The translations under genes and the position numbers were made by a program. Positions 25,889-36,888 of a DNA stretch of 64,000 nt are shown here, one piece after another. The DNA is from Caldimonas brevitalea (GTDB lineage: Bacteria; Pseudomonadota; Gammaproteobacteria; Burkholderiales; Burkholderiaceae_C), in NCBI RefSeq assembly GCF_001017435.1, contig NZ_CP011371.1, positions 5,394,001 to 5,458,000 on the forward strand, written 5' to 3'. Positions within the stretch are counted from its first letter, which is position 1. The number at the start of each line of letters is the position of its first letter. The notes under the pieces were generated by a model. The model ran no database searches, was not told the DNA's origin, and saw only the letters and a list, made by a program, of their open reading frames with translations.

Positions 25889-26050
25889 GCGCCGCCCGGC
25901 CGCCCGAAGGGGCTCGCGCCGCAGTGCGCAGCACGGAGGCTTTCCAATGAGCGCCGCCCGGCCGCCCGAAGGCGCTCGTACCGCAGTGCGCAGCACGGAG
26001 GTTTGTCAATGAGCGCCGCCCGGCCGCCCGAAGGGGCTCGCGCCGCAGTG
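25885..26050 (+). repeat. Tandem 62-bp repeat carrying ribosome-binding site and start codon
   Basis: Units begin at 25885, 25947 and 26009, an exact 62-base period, and the third unit is cut at about 26050. Each opens ATGAGCGCCGCCCGGCCGCC and closes with GCACGGAGG, a strong ribosome-binding site 7-8 bases before the next ATG. The first ATGA supplies the prfA stop and the last ATG starts prmC. Each full unit could encode a 20-residue peptide beginning [10 protein letters not shown]. Related copies occur at 44578-44632 and, diverged, at 6987 and 9021. Confidence 0.85.
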
Positions 26051-26893
26051 ACCATGGCGGCCGCCTGGGCGTCAGCCGTGCAGCGGGGCCTCGAGCGGCT
26101 CGACGCGCAACTGCTGCTCGCCCATCTGCTCGGCTTGCCGGCCGCCCGGGCCCGCGCCTGGCTGCTCGCGCACGACACCGACCCACTCGCCCCGGCCGTC
26201 GCGAGCCGATATGCCGAACTGGTCGAGCGACGGCTCGACGGCGTCCCGTTGGCCTATCTGGTCGGCGAGAAGGAGTTTTACGGGCTGCGGCTGGCGGTCT
26301 CGCCGGAGGTGCTGGTGCCGCGGCCCGACACCGAAACGCTGGTGGCATGGGCCGTGGAGCTGGCGCAGCCCCTGCCGGCGCCGCGCCTGGCCGACCTCGG
26401 CACCGGCAGCGGTGCGATCGCCCTCGCGCTCAAACACCTGCTGCCGCATGCCGAGGTCACCGCCACCGACCTGAGCCCCGCCGCGCTCGCGGTCGCCCGC
26501 GGCAACGGTGAACGGCTGGGCCTGCCGGTGCGCTGGCGGCAGGGCTGCTGGTGGGAGGCGCTGGCGGGCGAGGCCGACGAACAACACTACGACGTGGTGG
26601 CCAGCAACCCGCCCTACATCGCCGAGCGTGACCCGCACCTGGCTGCCTTGCGACACGAACCGCTGCAGGCCCTCGCCTCCGGACCGCTGGGCCTCGACGC
26701 GCTGCGGCAGATTGTCGCCGGCGCTCCGGACCACCTGACCGACGGCGGCTGGCTGTTGTTCGAGCACGGCCACGAGCAGGCCGACGACGTGCAGGCCCTG
26801 CTGCGCAAGGCCGGCTTTGTCGACGTGAGCACCCGCGTCGACCTCGCCGGCCGCCCCCGCTGCACCGGCGGCCGGTGGCAGGTCTCGCGCTGA
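26009..26893 (+). CDS. prmC: Release-factor glutamine methyltransferase
   Basis: A 294-residue SAM-dependent enzyme that methylates the GGQ glutamine of release factors; prfA is just upstream. The SAM-binding motif is LADLGTGSGAIALALKH and the catalytic NPPY motif is in VVASNPPYIAERDPHL. The start at 26009 uses the ATG of the third repeat unit, which places an extra [15 protein letters not shown] before the usual N-terminal helix. The original start may have been the ATG at 26054 (MAAAWASAVQRGLE). The repeat appears to have replaced the native translation signal. Confidence 0.93.
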   Translation: MSAARPPEGARAAVTMAAAWASAVQRGLERLDAQLLLAHLLGLPAARARAWLLAHDTDPLAPAVASRYAELVERRLDGVPLAYLVGEKEFYGLRLAVSPEVLVPRPDTETLVAWAVELAQPLPAPRLADLGTGSGAIALALKHLLPHAEVTATDLSPAALAVARGNGERLGLPVRWRQGCWWEALAGEADEQHYDVVASNPPYIAERDPHLAALRHEPLQALASGPLGLDALRQIVAGAPDHLTDGGWLLFEHGHEQADDVQALLRKAGFVDVSTRVDLAGRPRCTGGRWQVSR

Positions 26894-27100
26894 GCCGAGC
26901 GGTTCGCGTCCTGAACGTCGCGTCGCAACGCGTATCAAAGAGTTTCTGTAGCACCGAGCTGTGGCATGCGGCACGCGACCGTCAGGTCTCGTGTGCCACC
27001 CTATTGGCGACGCACCCTGAGAGGTCTAGCATGATCCCATCGTCGTGTCGGCGCCGCCCGCTCGTCTTCTGGGAGGGCTCGGCGCCTTGAGGAGCGAGCC

Positions 27101-27751
27101 ATGAAGACCGCCGTGTTCGTTCGTCTCGGCGCCGCGTGCGCCACCGCCTGCCTCTGTCTCACCGCGTCTGCCCAGAGCGCTTTGTCGGTACGGGTCGAGG
27201 GCCCCGGCTTGAAGGCCGGATACGCCCTGGGCATGCGGCCCGCCGCCAGCCTCGGCGTGAAAGGGCTGCAGTGGAACCGGTGGCGCGACGACGTCGGCGC
27301 GCGCGGGTTGCCCGCGTTGGGCCTGAGTGAATGGTCCGTGCTCGGCGACTACTACTTCCGCCAGGACGCAGGCCTGCGGGCCACCGGCGGTGTACTCAAG
27401 GCCGACAAGGCGCAGCGCGCCGCCCCCGAGGAGCGCCCCGCTCCGGCGCCCGCCTATGGGACCGGCGCGCGCAGCAGCCCGACACTGGGATTCGACAGCA
27501 GCAGCACCGCCGTGCCTTATCTGGGGATGGGATACAGCGGCGCGGCGCCCTCCGGCGGCTGGGGCGTGTTCGCCGATGTCGGCGTGGTGATGTTGAAGCC
27601 GAAATCCACCGTCAAACTTGGCTCGGCGGCCAACGGCGCCTGGTACAGCAACGAATGGACGCGCCGCGAGGGTGAGGTCGACCTGCCCCGTGCCCTGGGC
27701 GAGTGGCGACTCTCGCCGCTGGTCCAGGTCGGCGTTTCCTATTCGTTCTGA
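27101..27751 (+). CDS. Probable outer-membrane beta-barrel protein
   Basis: A 216-residue protein with a signal peptide (LGAACATACLCLTASAQSA). It has alternating hydrophobic strands (SEWSVLGDYYFR, VPYLGMGYSG, GWGVFADVGVVML) and ends VQVGVSYSF, the terminal aromatic signature of outer-membrane barrels. Similar small porin-like or OmpW-like proteins are common in Burkholderiales. Transported compounds are unknown. A good ribosome-binding site (TGAGGAGCG) precedes the ATG. The 207 bases between prmC and this gene show no other feature. Confidence 0.75.
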   Translation: MKTAVFVRLGAACATACLCLTASAQSALSVRVEGPGLKAGYALGMRPAASLGVKGLQWNRWRDDVGARGLPALGLSEWSVLGDYYFRQDAGLRATGGVLKADKAQRAAPEERPAPAPAYGTGARSSPTLGFDSSSTAVPYLGMGYSGAAPSGGWGVFADVGVVMLKPKSTVKLGSAANGAWYSNEWTRREGEVDLPRALGEWRLSPLVQVGVSYSF

Positions 27752-27870
27752 GGCCAGCCCGCCAGCCCCGACCGGGGCGCGCAAGGACTTGACGCAACGC
27801 GCTTCGGCCTGCGGTTTTTTGCTCTATAAAGTGGGCTGCTTCCCGATCCAACGCATCCACACACCCCACC

Positions 27871-28185
27871 ATGAGCGACGTTCAACAGCGTATCGACGAC
27901 CTCGTCAAGAACAACCGGGTGGTGCTCTTCATGAAGGGCACTGCGCAATTCCCCATGTGCGGTTTTTCGGGCCGTGCAGTGCAGATCCTCAAGGCCTGCG
28001 GCGTCACCGACCTGAAAACCGTCAACGTGCTGGAAGACGAAGAGATCCGCCAGGGCGTGAAGGAATACGCCAACTGGCCCACCATCCCGCAGCTCTATGT
28101 CGACGGCGAGTTCGTCGGCGGCTCGGACATCCTGATGGAGATGTACCAAGCCGGCGAGTTGCAGGACGTGCTGCGCTCCTCGTGA
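27871..28185 (+). CDS. grxD: Monothiol glutaredoxin
   Basis: A 104-residue CGFS-type glutaredoxin that binds and transfers [2Fe-2S] clusters. CGFS is at residues 30-33 in MKGTAQFPMCGFSGRAVQIL. WPTIPQLYVDGEFVGGSDIL holds the cis-proline and glutathione-binding residues. Length and sequence are typical. A TATAAA at 27825-27830 may be the -10 element. Confidence 0.96.
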   Translation: MSDVQQRIDDLVKNNRVVLFMKGTAQFPMCGFSGRAVQILKACGVTDLKTVNVLEDEEIRQGVKEYANWPTIPQLYVDGEFVGGSDILMEMYQAGELQDVLRSS

Positions 28186-28252
28186 CCCGCCACAGCGACC
28201 TGGGGGCCCGATTCCGGGCGCTGCCTCCCCGGCCGTCCCCGGCGGGCCTCGC

Positions 28253-28816
28253 ATGACCGCCCGGCTGGTGGTCGGCATCACCGGCGCGACCGGTGCGATC
28301 TACGGCGTGCGCCTGCTGCAGCGCCTGCGGCAGCTGGAGGTCGAGACCCATCTGGTGGTGACGCCGGCCGGCGTGCTGAACGTGCACCATGAACTGGGCC
28401 TCGACCGGGCGACGCTGGAGGGCCTAGCGGCCCGCGCCTACCACCCCGGCGATGTTGGCGCGGCCATCGCGAGCGGTAGCTTCCAGGCCGACGGCATGCT
28501 GGTCGCGCCTTGCTCGATGAAAACGCTGGCGGCCGTCGCCCACGGTCTGTGCGACAACCTGCTGACGCGCGCCGCCGATGTCACGCTGAAAGAGCGCCGC
28601 CGCCTGCTGATGATGGTGCGCGAGACACCGCTGCACCTGGCCCATCTGCGCAACATGACGGCGGTGACCGAAATGGGCGGCGTGATCTTTCCGCCGCTGC
28701 CGGCGTTCTATCACCGGCCGCAAAGCATCGACGAACTGGTCGACGAAACCGTCGAGCGGGCGCTCGCGCTGATGGGAGTGCGGCAGGCCGCCCCGCGGCC
28801 CTGGCAGGGGCTGTGA
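28253..28816 (+). CDS. ubiX: Flavin prenyltransferase
   Basis: A 187-residue enzyme that prenylates FMN to make the cofactor of UbiD decarboxylase, used in ubiquinone synthesis. The N-terminal FMN-binding loop is VVGITGATGAIYGVRLLQ. MLVAPCSMKTLAAVAHGLCD carries the conserved pocket, and RRRLLMMVRETPLHLAHLRN is the phosphate-binding signature. It lies 67 bases after grxD and may be co-transcribed. Confidence 0.95.
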   Translation: MTARLVVGITGATGAIYGVRLLQRLRQLEVETHLVVTPAGVLNVHHELGLDRATLEGLAARAYHPGDVGAAIASGSFQADGMLVAPCSMKTLAAVAHGLCDNLLTRAADVTLKERRRLLMMVRETPLHLAHLRNMTAVTEMGGVIFPPLPAFYHRPQSIDELVDETVERALALMGVRQAAPRPWQGL

Positions 28817-28829
28817 GACCGCCGGCGCC

Positions 28830-29474
28830 TCAGTCGCGCAGTTCCCACAACTTGCGTGAGGCGAACACCGCGCTCGGGTATTCCGGGCGGCCGCGGCTGC
28901 CGTTGTAGCGGCCGAGCGCCAGGTAAAGGTCGCCCTTCTCGATGTCCACGTAGTGACGCAGGATCACGCAGCCGAAACGCAGATTGGTCTGCATGTGGAA
29001 CAGCTTGCCGGGGTCGCCGTCGCCGATCAGCCGGCTCCAGAACGGCATCACCTGCATGTAGCCGCGCGCACCGACGCGGCTGATCGCGTATTTGCGAAAG
29101 CCGCTCTCCACCTGGATCAGGCCGAGCACCAACGCCGTTTCGAGCCCGGCACGGTGGCTTTCGTACCAGACGGTCTCGAGGAATTCGAGGCGGGTCTGGG
29201 TGTCGGGCTTGCGCTTTTTCAGCCGTTCGCTCATCGCGCCTAGCCAGCGCAGGTAACGCAAACGGTCTTCGATGTTGGTGAACACGGCCTTGGGCGGCGC
29301 CGTGTTGCCGATGGCGGCCGACAACGCGGTCTTGACCGCATTGGCCAACGGCTCCTCGACCTGCCCGCCAGCCCATGCAGGGCTGGCACCGCCCGCCAGC
29401 AACAGGCCGGCAGCGGTGCCACTCAACCAGTCGCGGCGCGTCAGTCCTGCACCGCCCCACACCGGTCGCGTCAT
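28830..29474 (-). CDS. Periplasmic lytic transglycosylase (SLT domain)
   Basis: A 214-residue peptidoglycan-cleaving enzyme. The N-terminus has a twin-arginine-like leader ([20 protein letters not shown]) ending near SPAWA. The SLT domain shows the catalytic glutamate in [16 protein letters not shown], then the structural motif [12 protein letters not shown] and [11 protein letters not shown]. Its ATG overlaps the proS stop (ATGA). It converges with ubiX. Confidence 0.88.
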   Translation of the reverse strand: MTRPVWGGAGLTRRDWLSGTAAGLLLAGGASPAWAGGQVEEPLANAVKTALSAAIGNTAPPKAVFTNIEDRLRYLRWLGAMSERLKKRKPDTQTRLEFLETVWYESHRAGLETALVLGLIQVESGFRKYAISRVGARGYMQVMPFWSRLIGDGDPGKLFHMQTNLRFGCVILRHYVDIEKGDLYLALGRYNGSRGRPEYPSAVFASRKLWELRD

Positions 29475-31216
29475 GCGCCGAGCTTCTCCCGCAGCAGTGT
29501 CACCACGTCGGCCACGGTCACCGAGGTCGCTTGTGCGTCGCGGCGACCCTGGTATTCGAGCTTGCCGTCCTTCAGGCCGCGGTCGGAGATGACCACCCGG
29601 TGCGGCACGCCGATCAATTCCCAGTCGGCGAACATCGCCCCGGGGCGCTCACCGCGATCGTCCAGCAACACGTCGACGCCCAGCGCGGACAGCTCGTCGT
29701 GCAGTTGTTGCGCAGCGGCTTGCACCTCAGCGGAGCGGTCGTAGCCGATCGGGCACAGCACCACGGCAAACGGCGCAATCGAGGTCGGCCAGATGATGCC
29801 GCGCTCGTCGTGGTTCTGCTCGATCGCGGCGCCGACGATGCGGGTCACGCCGATGCCGTAGCAGCCCATTTCCATCGGCCGCGGTTTGCCGTTTTCGTCC
29901 AGGTAGTTGGCGTTCATCGCGGCGGAATACTTGGTGCCGAGATAGAACACGTGGCCGACTTCGATGCCGCGCTGGATCGCGAGCACACCTTTGCCGTCGG
30001 GCGACGGGTCGCCTTCGACGACGTTGCGGATGTCGGCGACCGCGTCGGGCTCGGGCAGGTCGCGGCCCCAGTTGACACCGGTCAGGTGGAAGTCGGCCTC
30101 ATTGGCGCCGCTGACGAAATCCGCCATCTGTGCCACGGTACGGTCGGCGATCACCTTGACCGGTTTCTTGACCCCGACCGGGCCCAGGTAGCCGGGCTTG
30201 CAGCCGAAATGGTCGGCGATCTCGGCCTCGGTCGCGAAGCGGAAGCCGGCCTTCAGGCCCGGCAGCTTGCCGGCCTTCACTTCGTTCAGGTCGTGGTCGC
30301 CGCGCAGCAGCAGCAGCCAGACGGTCGTCTTCACGATGTCGCCGGCCTCGTTTTTCTCGTCGGTCGCGAGCACCAGCGACTTCACCGTCTGGGTCAGCGG
30401 CAGGCCCAGCAGTTCGGCGACCGCGGCGCAGGTGCTGCGGCCCGGCGTCGCGGTTTTCTCGAGCGCGCGGGTGGCGGCGCCGCGGCTGGGCAGCAAGGCC
30501 ACGGCTTCGGCCAGCTCGATGTTGGCGGCGTAGTCGGAGTCGGGGCAATAGACGATGGCGTCTTCGCCGGTCTCGGCGATCACCTGGAACTCGTGCGAAC
30601 GGTCGCCGCCGATGGCGCCGGTGTCGGCGGCCACCGCGCGGTAGCGCAGGCCCAGCCGGTCGAAGATGCGGCCATACGCCGCATACATGTTTTCGTAGCT
30701 CTTGCCGGCCGATTCGACGTCACGGTCGAAGGAATAGGCGTCCTTCATCGTGAATTCGCGGCCGCGCATCACACCAAAACGCGGCCGGCGTTCGTCACGG
30801 AACTTGGTTTGGATGTGATAGAAGTTTTTCGGCAGCTGGCGGTAGCTGCGCAGTTCCTGCCGCGCAATGTCGGTGATCACTTCTTCCGACGTCGGCTGGA
30901 TGATGAAGTCGCGCTCGTGGCGGTCTTTGACGCGCAGCAGCTCGGGGCCCATCTTGTCCCAGCGGCCGGTTTCCTGCCACAGCTCGGCGGGCTGAACCAC
31001 CGGCATCAGCAGTTCCACCGCACCGGCGCGGTTCATCTCTTCGCGGATGATGGCCTCCACCTTGCGGATCACGCGCAGGCCCATTGGCATGTAGTTGTAG
31101 ATGCCGGCGCCCAGGCGCTTGATCATGCCGGCGCGCATCATCAATTTGTGGCTCACGACCTCCGCATCGGCAGGCGCTTCTTTTTGCGTGGAAATGAAGA
31201 ACTGAGAGGCTTTCAT
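29471..31216 (-). CDS. proS: Prolyl-tRNA synthetase
   Basis: A 581-residue class II synthetase of the bacterial type with an inserted editing domain. Motif 2 is seen around [20 protein letters not shown], and motif 3 around [20 protein letters not shown]. The insertion (residues ~225-400) includes the YbaK-like editing segment [20 protein letters not shown]. The C-terminal anticodon-binding domain ends at LREKLGA. It is divergent from rppH. Confidence 0.97.
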   Translation of the reverse strand: MKASQFFISTQKEAPADAEVVSHKLMMRAGMIKRLGAGIYNYMPMGLRVIRKVEAIIREEMNRAGAVELLMPVVQPAELWQETGRWDKMGPELLRVKDRHERDFIIQPTSEEVITDIARQELRSYRQLPKNFYHIQTKFRDERRPRFGVMRGREFTMKDAYSFDRDVESAGKSYENMYAAYGRIFDRLGLRYRAVAADTGAIGGDRSHEFQVIAETGEDAIVYCPDSDYAANIELAEAVALLPSRGAATRALEKTATPGRSTCAAVAELLGLPLTQTVKSLVLATDEKNEAGDIVKTTVWLLLLRGDHDLNEVKAGKLPGLKAGFRFATEAEIADHFGCKPGYLGPVGVKKPVKVIADRTVAQMADFVSGANEADFHLTGVNWGRDLPEPDAVADIRNVVEGDPSPDGKGVLAIQRGIEVGHVFYLGTKYSAAMNANYLDENGKPRPMEMGCYGIGVTRIVGAAIEQNHDERGIIWPTSIAPFAVVLCPIGYDRSAEVQAAAQQLHDELSALGVDVLLDDRGERPGAMFADWELIGVPHRVVISDRGLKDGKLEYQGRRDAQATSVTVADVVTLLREKLGA

Positions 31217-31274
31217 GGATGAAGGCCCGCATCGGCAACCCGAGCAGGCGGCAGGCAGCAGGGCTTAGGAGGGG

Positions 31275-31302
31275 TTGAAACCGCACCGGCCAGTGCAATA
31301 AT
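31275..31302 (+). promoter_or_regulatory. Putative rppH promoter
   Basis: TTGAAA at 31275-31280 and AATAAT at 31297-31302, 16 bases apart, lie about 30 bases before the rppH ATG. A TTGACA at 31311-31316 is too close to the gene to be its -35. Confidence 0.4.
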
Positions 31303-31332
31303 GGTTTCAGTTGACAAAATTGAGGTTTGATT

Positions 31333-31938
31333 ATGCTCGACCGGGAAGGCTTCCGGCCCAACGTCGGCATCATCCTGCTCAACCAGAAGAATCAGGTTTT
31401 CTGGGGCAAGCGCATCCGGACGCACTCTTGGCAGTTTCCCCAAGGGGGTATCAAACACGGCGAGAGCCCCGAGCAGGCGATGTACCGTGAACTGCATGAA
31501 GAAGTCGGGCTGAAGCCCGAGCATGTGCGCATCTTGGCCCGGACCCGCGACTGGCTGCGCTACGAGGTGCCGGAGCACTACATCCGCCGTGATGCGCGGG
31601 GGCACTACAGGGGGCAGAAACAAATCTGGTTCCTGTTGCAACTCACCGGGCGCGACTGCGACATGAATTTGCGGGCGACCGACCACCCGGAGTTCGATGC
31701 CTGGCGCTGGAACGAGTACTGGGTGCCGCTGGACGTGGTGATCGAGTTCAAGCGCGACGTCTACCAGATGGCGCTGACCGAGCTGGCGCGCTTTCTGCCG
31801 CGCGCCAACCACCACAATCGGTATCTGCGAGGCGGCATGAGGCCGCACCACCGCGACGAGACCGCGCCGCGTACCGAGCGGGGTTCGGCCCAGACGGTGG
31901 CGGAGCCGCTGGACGGCGACCTCGACGGCAATCTGTAG
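31333..31938 (+). CDS. rppH: RNA pyrophosphohydrolase (Nudix)
   Basis: A 201-residue Nudix enzyme that removes pyrophosphate from mRNA 5' ends and triggers decay. The Nudix box is [20 protein letters not shown] followed by [20 protein letters not shown] is typical of RppH. The C-terminal ~30 residues are a variable charged tail. It is divergent from proS, an arrangement common in Betaproteobacteria. Confidence 0.94.
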   Translation: MLDREGFRPNVGIILLNQKNQVFWGKRIRTHSWQFPQGGIKHGESPEQAMYRELHEEVGLKPEHVRILARTRDWLRYEVPEHYIRRDARGHYRGQKQIWFLLQLTGRDCDMNLRATDHPEFDAWRWNEYWVPLDVVIEFKRDVYQMALTELARFLPRANHHNRYLRGGMRPHHRDETAPRTERGSAQTVAEPLDGDLDGNL

Positions 31939-32048
31939 CGTCGGGCCGGCAGGCGGCGCAAACACCGCCTCGCGCCGGGCGCGGGCCGCGCAGATCCACC
32001 GCCACGGCATCTTCGCCACGCCAAGGCGACCGGTGCGCCTGCTGGCCC

Positions 32049-33167
32049 TCAGGCCAGCACGAGGTTGTCGCGGTGGATCATTTCCGGCTCACCGGTGAAT
32101 CCGAGCAGTCGCTCGAATTCGCTCGAAGGCTTGCGGGCGATCAGGCGCGCCTCGCTGCTCGAATAGTTGGCGAGGCCGCGGGCCACCTCCAGACCGCTCG
32201 GATCGCGCACCGCGATGACATCGCCGCGCGCGAACTCACCGATCACCTCGACCATGCCGATCGGCAGCAGGCTCTTGCCGTCGTCGCGCAATTTCTTGAC
32301 CGCGCCGTCGTCGATCACGACCGCACCGCGCAACTGCAGATGGTCGGCCATCCATTGCTTGCGGGCCGCGAGCTTGGGCGTCGACGCCAGCAACAGCGTG
32401 CCGATCGACTCGCCGGCCGCCAGGCGCAGCAGCACATCGGGCTCGCGGCCCCAGGCGATCACCGTGGAGGCGCCGCTGCCGGCGGCGCGCTTGGCGGCCA
32501 GGATCTTGGTGATCATGCCGCCCTTGCCGATGCTCGAGCCGGCGCCGCCGGCCATGCGTTCCAGCTCGGGGGTGCCGGCCTCCGACACCTCGATGAAGCG
32601 CGCGGTCGGGTCCTTGCGCGGGTCGGCGGAGTACAGGCCGCGCTGGTCGGTCAGGATCACCAGCGCGTCGGCCTCGACGAGATTGGCCACCAGCGCGCCC
32701 AGGGTGTCGTTGTCGCCGAACTTGATTTCGTCGGTCACCACGGTGTCGTTCTCGTTGATGACCGGCACGACCCGCAGGCGCAGCAGCGTCAGCAGCGTCG
32801 ATCGGGCGTTCAGGTAGCGCTCTCGATCGGCCAGGTCGGCATGGGTCAGCAGCACCTGGGCGCTGCCCATACCCTGCTCGCGCAGCTTGGTCTCGTAGAT
32901 CTGCGCCAGGCCCATCTGGCCCACCGCGGCAGCCGCTTGCAGTTCGTGCAGTTCCTTCGGCCGGCGCGCCCATCCGAGGCGTTTCATGCCCTCGGCAATG
33001 GCGCCGCTGGACACCATCACGATCTCGCGGCCTTGGCCGGCGAGCGCGGCCAACTGCCGGCACCAATGGCCGATGGCCTCGGCGTCGACACCGCGACCTT
33101 CATTGGTCACCAGGCTGGAACCGACCTTGACGACGATACGTCGTGCGTTCTTGAGCGCGTCACTCAT
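32049..33167 (-). CDS. proB: Glutamate 5-kinase
   Basis: A 372-residue kinase that starts proline synthesis by phosphorylating glutamate. The amino-acid-kinase domain has [30 protein letters not shown] and the substrate loop [22 protein letters not shown]-terminal PUA domain (from [20 protein letters not shown]) matches the full-length type. It lies downstream of obg on the same strand with a 48-base gap. Confidence 0.97.
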   Translation of the reverse strand: MSDALKNARRIVVKVGSSLVTNEGRGVDAEAIGHWCRQLAALAGQGREIVMVSSGAIAEGMKRLGWARRPKELHELQAAAAVGQMGLAQIYETKLREQGMGSAQVLLTHADLADRERYLNARSTLLTLLRLRVVPVINENDTVVTDEIKFGDNDTLGALVANLVEADALVILTDQRGLYSADPRKDPTARFIEVSEAGTPELERMAGGAGSSIGKGGMITKILAAKRAAGSGASTVIAWGREPDVLLRLAAGESIGTLLLASTPKLAARKQWMADHLQLRGAVVIDDGAVKKLRDDGKSLLPIGMVEVIGEFARGDVIAVRDPSGLEVARGLANYSSSEARLIARKPSSEFERLLGFTGEPEMIHRDNLVLA

Positions 33168-33215
33168 GCTGCAGGGGAGAGGCGAAAGTCGAAAGCGGGC
33201 TGGGTAAGTTCAGGG

Positions 33216-34510
<1,295 letters not shown>

Positions 34511-34668
34511 GCCGCCCTCCAGGAGTTCACGCCGTCGTCCCGGGCGCGTGGGTGGCGCCTCGGAACGGCGCCGCCTTGCATGCCAGCCGCGCCGCGGCAA
34601 CGGCAGCAGGGAAGATGGTACTTGATGCCCGGGCCCGCTGGCTCGCCTGCTGGGGCGCCGCCGCAAAC

Positions 34669-34698
34669 GACAAAGCCCCGGCGGACCGGGGCTTTGTC
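34669..34698 (-). terminator. Terminator after rpmA
   Basis: GACAAAGCCCCGG pairs with CCGGGGCTTTGTC around a 4-base loop. The stem contains the A/T tracts typical of a bidirectional intrinsic terminator and lies 20 bases past the rpmA stop. It would partly separate rplU-rpmA from obg. Confidence 0.75.
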
Positions 34699-34718
34699 AG
34701 AAGACGCGCAAGCGCCGC

Positions 34719-34976
34719 TCAGACGGGCGTGACGCTGACGGTCTTGCGGTTCTGCGGGCCCTTCACCGAGAAGGAAACCTGGCCGTCGACCAGCGCGAAC
34801 AGCGTATGGTCGCGACCGGTGGCCACATTGGTGCCCGCGTGGAAACGGGTGCCGCGCTGGCGCACGATGATCGAGCCGGCCGGGATGACCTGACCGCCGA
34901 ACACCTTGACGCCGAGCATCTTCGGTTGGGAGTCGCGGCCGTTCCGGGTGGAACCGCCGCCTTTTTTCTGTGCCAT
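34719..34976 (-). CDS. rpmA: 50S ribosomal protein L27
   Basis: An 85-residue ribosomal protein at the peptidyl-transferase centre. [20 protein letters not shown] and [20 protein letters not shown] are the family signature; the lysine/glycine N-terminus reaches the P site. It is 31 bases after rplU. Confidence 0.98.
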   Translation of the reverse strand: MAQKKGGGSTRNGRDSQPKMLGVKVFGGQVIPAGSIIVRQRGTRFHAGTNVATGRDHTLFALVDGQVSFSVKGPQNRKTVSVTPV

Positions 34977-35007
34977 GGTTGATTAGCTCCTTGACGTTGC
35001 CGACGGA

Positions 35008-35319
35008 TCAGACGCTGACAGCGCCGATTTCCAGCTCGGTGTAGGTCTGGCGATGACCTTGATGCTTCTGGTAGTGCTTGCGACGGCGCAACTTGAAGAT
35101 GCGCACTTTGTCGTGCTTGCCATGCGCCACCACGGTGGCCTTCACACTCGCGCCAGCAACCAAGGGCGTGCCGACCTGCAGTTCTGCGCCGCTACCCACG
35201 GCGAGGACTTGGTCGATCACGATCTCTTGGCCAACTTCCGCAGCAATCTGTTCTACCTTGATCTTTTCGCCTGCAGCAACCTTGTATTGTTTGCCGCCGG
35301 TTTTTATGACCGCGTACAT
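35008..35319 (-). CDS. rplU: 50S ribosomal protein L21
   Basis: A 103-residue ribosomal protein that binds 23S r[23 protein letters not shown] is the family start, and [20 protein letters not shown] is the rRNA-binding C-terminal signature. The ATG at 35319 is chosen because it gives exactly the family N-terminus. A long leader with two strong hairpins precedes it. Confidence 0.98.
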   Translation of the reverse strand: MYAVIKTGGKQYKVAAGEKIKVEQIAAEVGQEIVIDQVLAVGSGAELQVGTPLVAGASVKATVVAHGKHDKVRIFKLRRRKHYQKHQGHRQTYTELEIGAVSV

Positions 35320-35420
35320 ATCAGCCCCTTCACAGGCCCGTAGGCCCACATGCTTCGCGAGCTTCCCGAGCGCCGCACACGACACCACCTACAAGACACG
35401 CCCTCAAGAACGCGCTGCAG

Positions 35421-35458
35421 GCCGTCTGTCACGACGGCAGCCGGGTGAGACACCCGGC
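35421..35458 (-). promoter_or_regulatory. Paired hairpins in the rplU leader
   Basis: Two adjacent stems lie about 100-140 bases before the rplU start: GCCGTC/GACGGC (35421-35438) and GCCGGGTG/CACCCGGC (35440-35458, loop of 3). No T-run follows, so termination is unlikely. A ribosomal-protein autoregulatory leader is possible. Confidence 0.4.
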
Positions 35459-35643
35459 CGAGAAACCCGCACGAATAATCCCGGCCTTTTCAGCCGAGCC
35501 CGAGAGTGTAGCACGAACGAGGAAGACGACCCCGGCGCGACCAGGGTCCACACCCCACGGACCGTGGCCCCCGTCACGCCCGGCGCGGCTCTACACCCCG
35601 CTGATAAGCCATCGACAGCGCGCGAACCCGCAAGGCCGCTCTC

Positions 35644-35649
35644 TATAAT
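35644..35649 (+). promoter_or_regulatory. -10 element of the ispB promoter
   Basis: A consensus TATAAT lies 26 bases before the ispB GTG. The region 35320-35675 is the shared divergent control region of rplU and ispB and contains no gene. Confidence 0.55.
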
Positions 35650-35675
35650 TTGCGCACTCTGCTTCAAGGTCTCGC

Positions 35676-36668
35676 GTGTCAGTCCCACTTGCCTCCGCCT
35701 CCTCGCCCCCGAATGCCCTCGCGCTCATCGCCGACGAAATGGGCGAAGTCGACAAGGTGATACGCCAGCGGCTGACGTCAGAGGTGGTGCTGATCAACCA
35801 GATCTCCGACTACATCATCAGCGCCGGCGGCAAGCGCATCCGACCGATGCTGGTGCTGCTGTTCGCCAACGCACTCGGCTTCACGGGCCGCGAGCGCTAC
35901 GAACTGGCCGCGGTGGTCGAATTCATCCACACCGCAACCCTGCTGCACGACGACGTGGTCGACGAGTCGCAACTGCGGCGCGGGCGTGACACGGCGAATG
36001 CCCTGTTCGGCAACGCCGCGAGCGTGTTGGTGGGCGATTTTCTCTATTCACGCTCGTTCCAGATGATGGTGTCGGTCAACCGCATGCGGGTGCTCGATGT
36101 GCTGGCCGATGCCACCAACGTCATTGCCGAGGGCGAGGTCCTGCAGTTGATGAACATGCATGACCCGGACATCGACATCCCGGCTTACCTGAAGGTCATC
36201 CGCTACAAGACGGCCAAGCTGTTCGAAGCCAGCGCCCGGCTCGGGGCCGTGCTCGCGGGGGCATCGCCCGAGACGGAAACCGCCTGCGCCAACTACGGCC
36301 GCTGCCTGGGCACCGCGTTCCAACTCATCGACGACGTGCTCGATTACCAGGGCAACACCGCAGAGCTCGGCAAGAACGTCGGCGACGACTTGCGCGAGGG
36401 CAAGCCGACCTTGCCACTGTTGCTGGCGATGGAGCGCGGCAGCGCCGAACAGCGCGACTTCATCCGTCATGCCATCGAGCACGGCGAAGTCGAACGCCTG
36501 CCGGAGATCATCCGCATCGTCGCGCAGACGGGCGCGCTGGAAGCCACCCGGGAAGCCGCGCGCGCCGAGGCGCAGCGCGCTCGCGACACGCTCGATGCAA
36601 TTCCCCCTTCGCCTTATCGAGAAGCTCTGCTAGAATTATGCGTTCGCTCGATAGACCGGTCTTCTTGA
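35676..36668 (+). CDS. ispB: Polyprenyl (octaprenyl) diphosphate synthase
   Basis: A 330-residue trans-prenyltransferase that makes the ubiquinone side chain. First aspartate-rich motif: TATLLHDDVVDESQLRRG. Second: FQLIDDVLDYQGNTAELGKN. GGKRIRPMLVLL is the conserved IPP-binding segment. The start is a GTG; the family N-terminus begins near residue 15. A chain length of eight units is assumed from the ispB-rplU-rpmA context, not from residues. Confidence 0.95.
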   Translation: MSVPLASASSPPNALALIADEMGEVDKVIRQRLTSEVVLINQISDYIISAGGKRIRPMLVLLFANALGFTGRERYELAAVVEFIHTATLLHDDVVDESQLRRGRDTANALFGNAASVLVGDFLYSRSFQMMVSVNRMRVLDVLADATNVIAEGEVLQLMNMHDPDIDIPAYLKVIRYKTAKLFEASARLGAVLAGASPETETACANYGRCLGTAFQLIDDVLDYQGNTAELGKNVGDDLREGKPTLPLLLAMERGSAEQRDFIRHAIEHGEVERLPEIIRIVAQTGALEATREAARAEAQRARDTLDAIPPSPYREALLELCVRSIDRSS

Positions 36669-36778
36669 GACCGTCACGAGCACGGCAAGCAGAGCCAGCC
36701 GTCGTTGCAGCGCTCGCCCCGGGGTAGCCCCGAAGGCAAGCATCGAGCGACGACTTATCTGCCCCGCTTGCCGACACA

Positions 36779-36855
36779 CGGGGTGTAGCTTAGCCTGGTA
36801 GAGCGCTACGTTCGGGACGTAGAGGCCGGAGGTTCGAATCCTCTCACCCCGACCA
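36779..36855 (+). tRNA. tRNA-Pro (CGG anticodon)
   Basis: A 77-base cloverleaf with encoded CCA. The acceptor is CGGGGTG/CACCCCG, the anticodon stem CTACG/CGTAG with loop TTCGGGA (anticodon CGG), and the T arm GGAGG-TTCGAAT-CCTCT. It lies between ispB and pilB. Confidence 0.96.
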
Positions 36856-36862
36856 GATACCA

Positions 36863-36888
36863 AGACCTGCACATCTGCAGGTCTTTTT
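36863..36888 (+). terminator. Terminator of tRNA-Pro
   Basis: AGACCTGC pairs with GCAGGTCT across a 6-base loop and runs into TTTTT, 8 bases after the CCA end. Confidence 0.9.

Noticed and set aside
29375..31222. A 615-codon open frame opposite proS
   Set aside because: It is an antisense shadow of a clear prolyl-tRNA synthetase gene, with no family resemblance.
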